The notes beneath the pieces were generated by a model. It saw only the letters and a list, made by a program, of their open reading frames with translations, searched no databases and was not told where the DNA came from. From contig DJCX01000061.1 of assembly GCA_002430755.1 (NCBI GenBank), positions 1 through 5,193 of the forward strand: a DNA stretch of 5,193 nt. Direction: 5' to 3'. Below, piece after piece: positions 4,409 to 5,193 of the stretch. Position 1 is the first letter of the stretch, and every line of letters begins with the position of its first letter. A program made the position numbers and the translations under genes. This stretch comes from Flavobacteriales bacterium UBA5939. Its GTDB lineage: Bacteria > Bacteroidota > Bacteroidia > Flavobacteriales > Schleiferiaceae.

Positions 4409-5193
4409 ATGTCTTCTAATGCTGATTTAATCCAAGATACCAATCATTGGGGCGGAGGATCGAGACCTATGGGCGCTCGATACGGTAAGCTCATGATGTG
4501 GTTCTTCTTGTTATCAGATGCATTGACCTTCTCGGGCTTCCTAACCGCCTACGGTTTAATGCGCTTCAAGTATGAAAGCACTTGGCCAATTGCTGAAAAC
4601 GTATTTACTCACTTTCCAGGTCTAGAGGGCGACCAGCCATTGCTCTACGTGGCCTTGATGACGTTCATTCTCATCATGTCTTCGGTGACTATGGTATTGG
4701 CAGTAAATGCCGGTGAAAAAATGAACAGAGGTGCCGTTACGAACTGGATGTTATGGACCATCGTAGGTGGTTTCATCTTTGTTGGCTCGCAGGCATGGGA
4801 GTGGTACCATTTCATCATGGGAGATAGCGGTGCAGTTGAAACAGCACGTCAAGAAATTCTTCACGTGTACAACGCGGAAGGTGAGCGTTTGAGCTTCAGC
4901 CAGATTGTACATGGCATGGAAGAAGGTCATGCGAGCAACCATGGTGAGACATTCACTAAAGCAGAGGTTCTTTCTTCGATGAAAGGAGATGCTTCTCTTT
5001 ATCTGAAAGAACCAGGAAAAGCAGGTCGTGCTTTTACCCACGCGGAAAGTGTTGCTTTCCTAGAGGCTGGTGATGTTGTTCAGGGAGCAAATATGATTCA
5101 CAACGAATACGGAAGGAAGCAGTTCGCAAACTTCTTTTTCTTCATTACAGGATTCCACGGATTCCACGTATTCTCTGGGGTAGTCATCAACTT
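4409..5193 (+). CDS. Cytochrome c oxidase subunit III, 3' end outside window
   Basis: The frame from ATG 4409 stays open for 261 codons to the right edge, so the C-terminus is missing. It is a membrane protein of the ctaE/coxC family. Visible parts: an N-terminal WGGGSRPMGARYGK segment; helix ~28-50 with SDALTFSGFLTAYG; helix ~77-98 (FILIMSSVTMVLA); helix ~113-131 ending in GSQAWEW, which holds the conserved Gln128 and Glu131; and the start of the signature helix with ITGFHGFHVFSG (246-257; H250, H253). Between the third and fourth helices is an extra ~100-residue polar region (about 138-236), rich in Glu, His and Lys, where classical subunit III has only a short loop. From memory, flavobacterial homologues carry a similar insertion, so this is a lineage feature rather than a frameshift; the frame is open throughout. 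It lies 32 nt after the short subunit III gene and is the longer of the two. Confidence 0.92.
   Translation, partial: MSSNADLIQDTNHWGGGSRPMGARYGKLMMWFFLLSDALTFSGFLTAYGLMRFKYESTWPIAENVFTHFPGLEGDQPLLYVALMTFILIMSSVTMVLAVNAGEKMNRGAVTNWMLWTIVGGFIFVGSQAWEWYHFIMGDSGAVETARQEILHVYNAEGERLSFSQIVHGMEEGHASNHGETFTKAEVLSSMKGDASLYLKEPGKAGRAFTHAESVAFLEAGDVVQGANMIHNEYGRKQFANFFFFITGFHGFHVFSGVVIN

Noticed and set aside
4751..5041. Minus-strand open frame opposite the second subunit III, at the site of its insertion
   Set aside because: The + frame is continuous on both sides with subunit III motifs; the minus frame shows no domain, start context or promoter.
1..5193. Mobile element, phage, CRISPR or defence system
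   Set aside because: No transposase, integrase, terminal repeats, spaced direct repeats or nuclease genes are seen; all complete genes belong to housekeeping or transport families.

Overview
The window looks like chromosomal DNA of a Bacteroidota, most likely a Flavobacteriales-type marine or aquatic bacterium. The evidence is: TonB proteins of the Bacteroidota type (N-terminal A-D-x-E-N-K-[KR] followed by a membrane anchor, and a conserved C-x11-C-F before the C-terminal domain); no Shine-Dalgarno sequences before the starts; several exact matches to the Bacteroidota -7 promoter box TAnnTTTG; and a haem o synthase plus two cytochrome oxidase subunit III genes in the order usual for that phylum. 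Base composition is moderate and even. I see no mobile element, CRISPR array, tRNA or rRNA. Genus cannot be fixed from this window.

Layout, all genes on the + strand. Positions 1-96 are the tail of an unidentified upstream region followed by a probable promoter with a 13-bp tandem repeat. Positions 97-1988 hold three related TonB-type genes: a membrane-anchored but degenerate one (97-825), a small secreted one made only of the C-terminal domain (828-1217, 2 nt after the first), and a complete-looking energy transducer with a proline tract and an acidic linker (1284-1988, own promoter). A strong intrinsic terminator (2007-2044) closes this block. Next comes a stand-alone cysQ-type 3'(2'),5'-bisphosphate nucleotidase (2064-2861), whose -7 box lies in the terminator's T-rich tail. 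From 2917 begins a respiratory block: haem o synthase cyoE (GTG start), a short five-helix subunit III-like protein, and a longer subunit III that runs off the right edge.

How they work together: the TonB proteins would pass proton-motive force from the inner membrane (via ExbB/ExbD, not in this window) to outer-membrane TonB-dependent transporters. CyoE makes haem O from haem B for a haem-copper oxidase to which the two subunit III proteins belong. CysQ is a housekeeping phosphatase between the two blocks with no obvious functional link to either.

Most of the window is conventional. The parts most worth a second look are the divergence inside the TonB trio (loss of the linker and of the P-x2-A-x3-G-x2-G motif in one copy, loss of the membrane anchor in another), the shared promoter sequence of the two anchored copies, the inverted repeats around several -7 boxes, and the roughly 100-residue polar insertion in the second subunit III.
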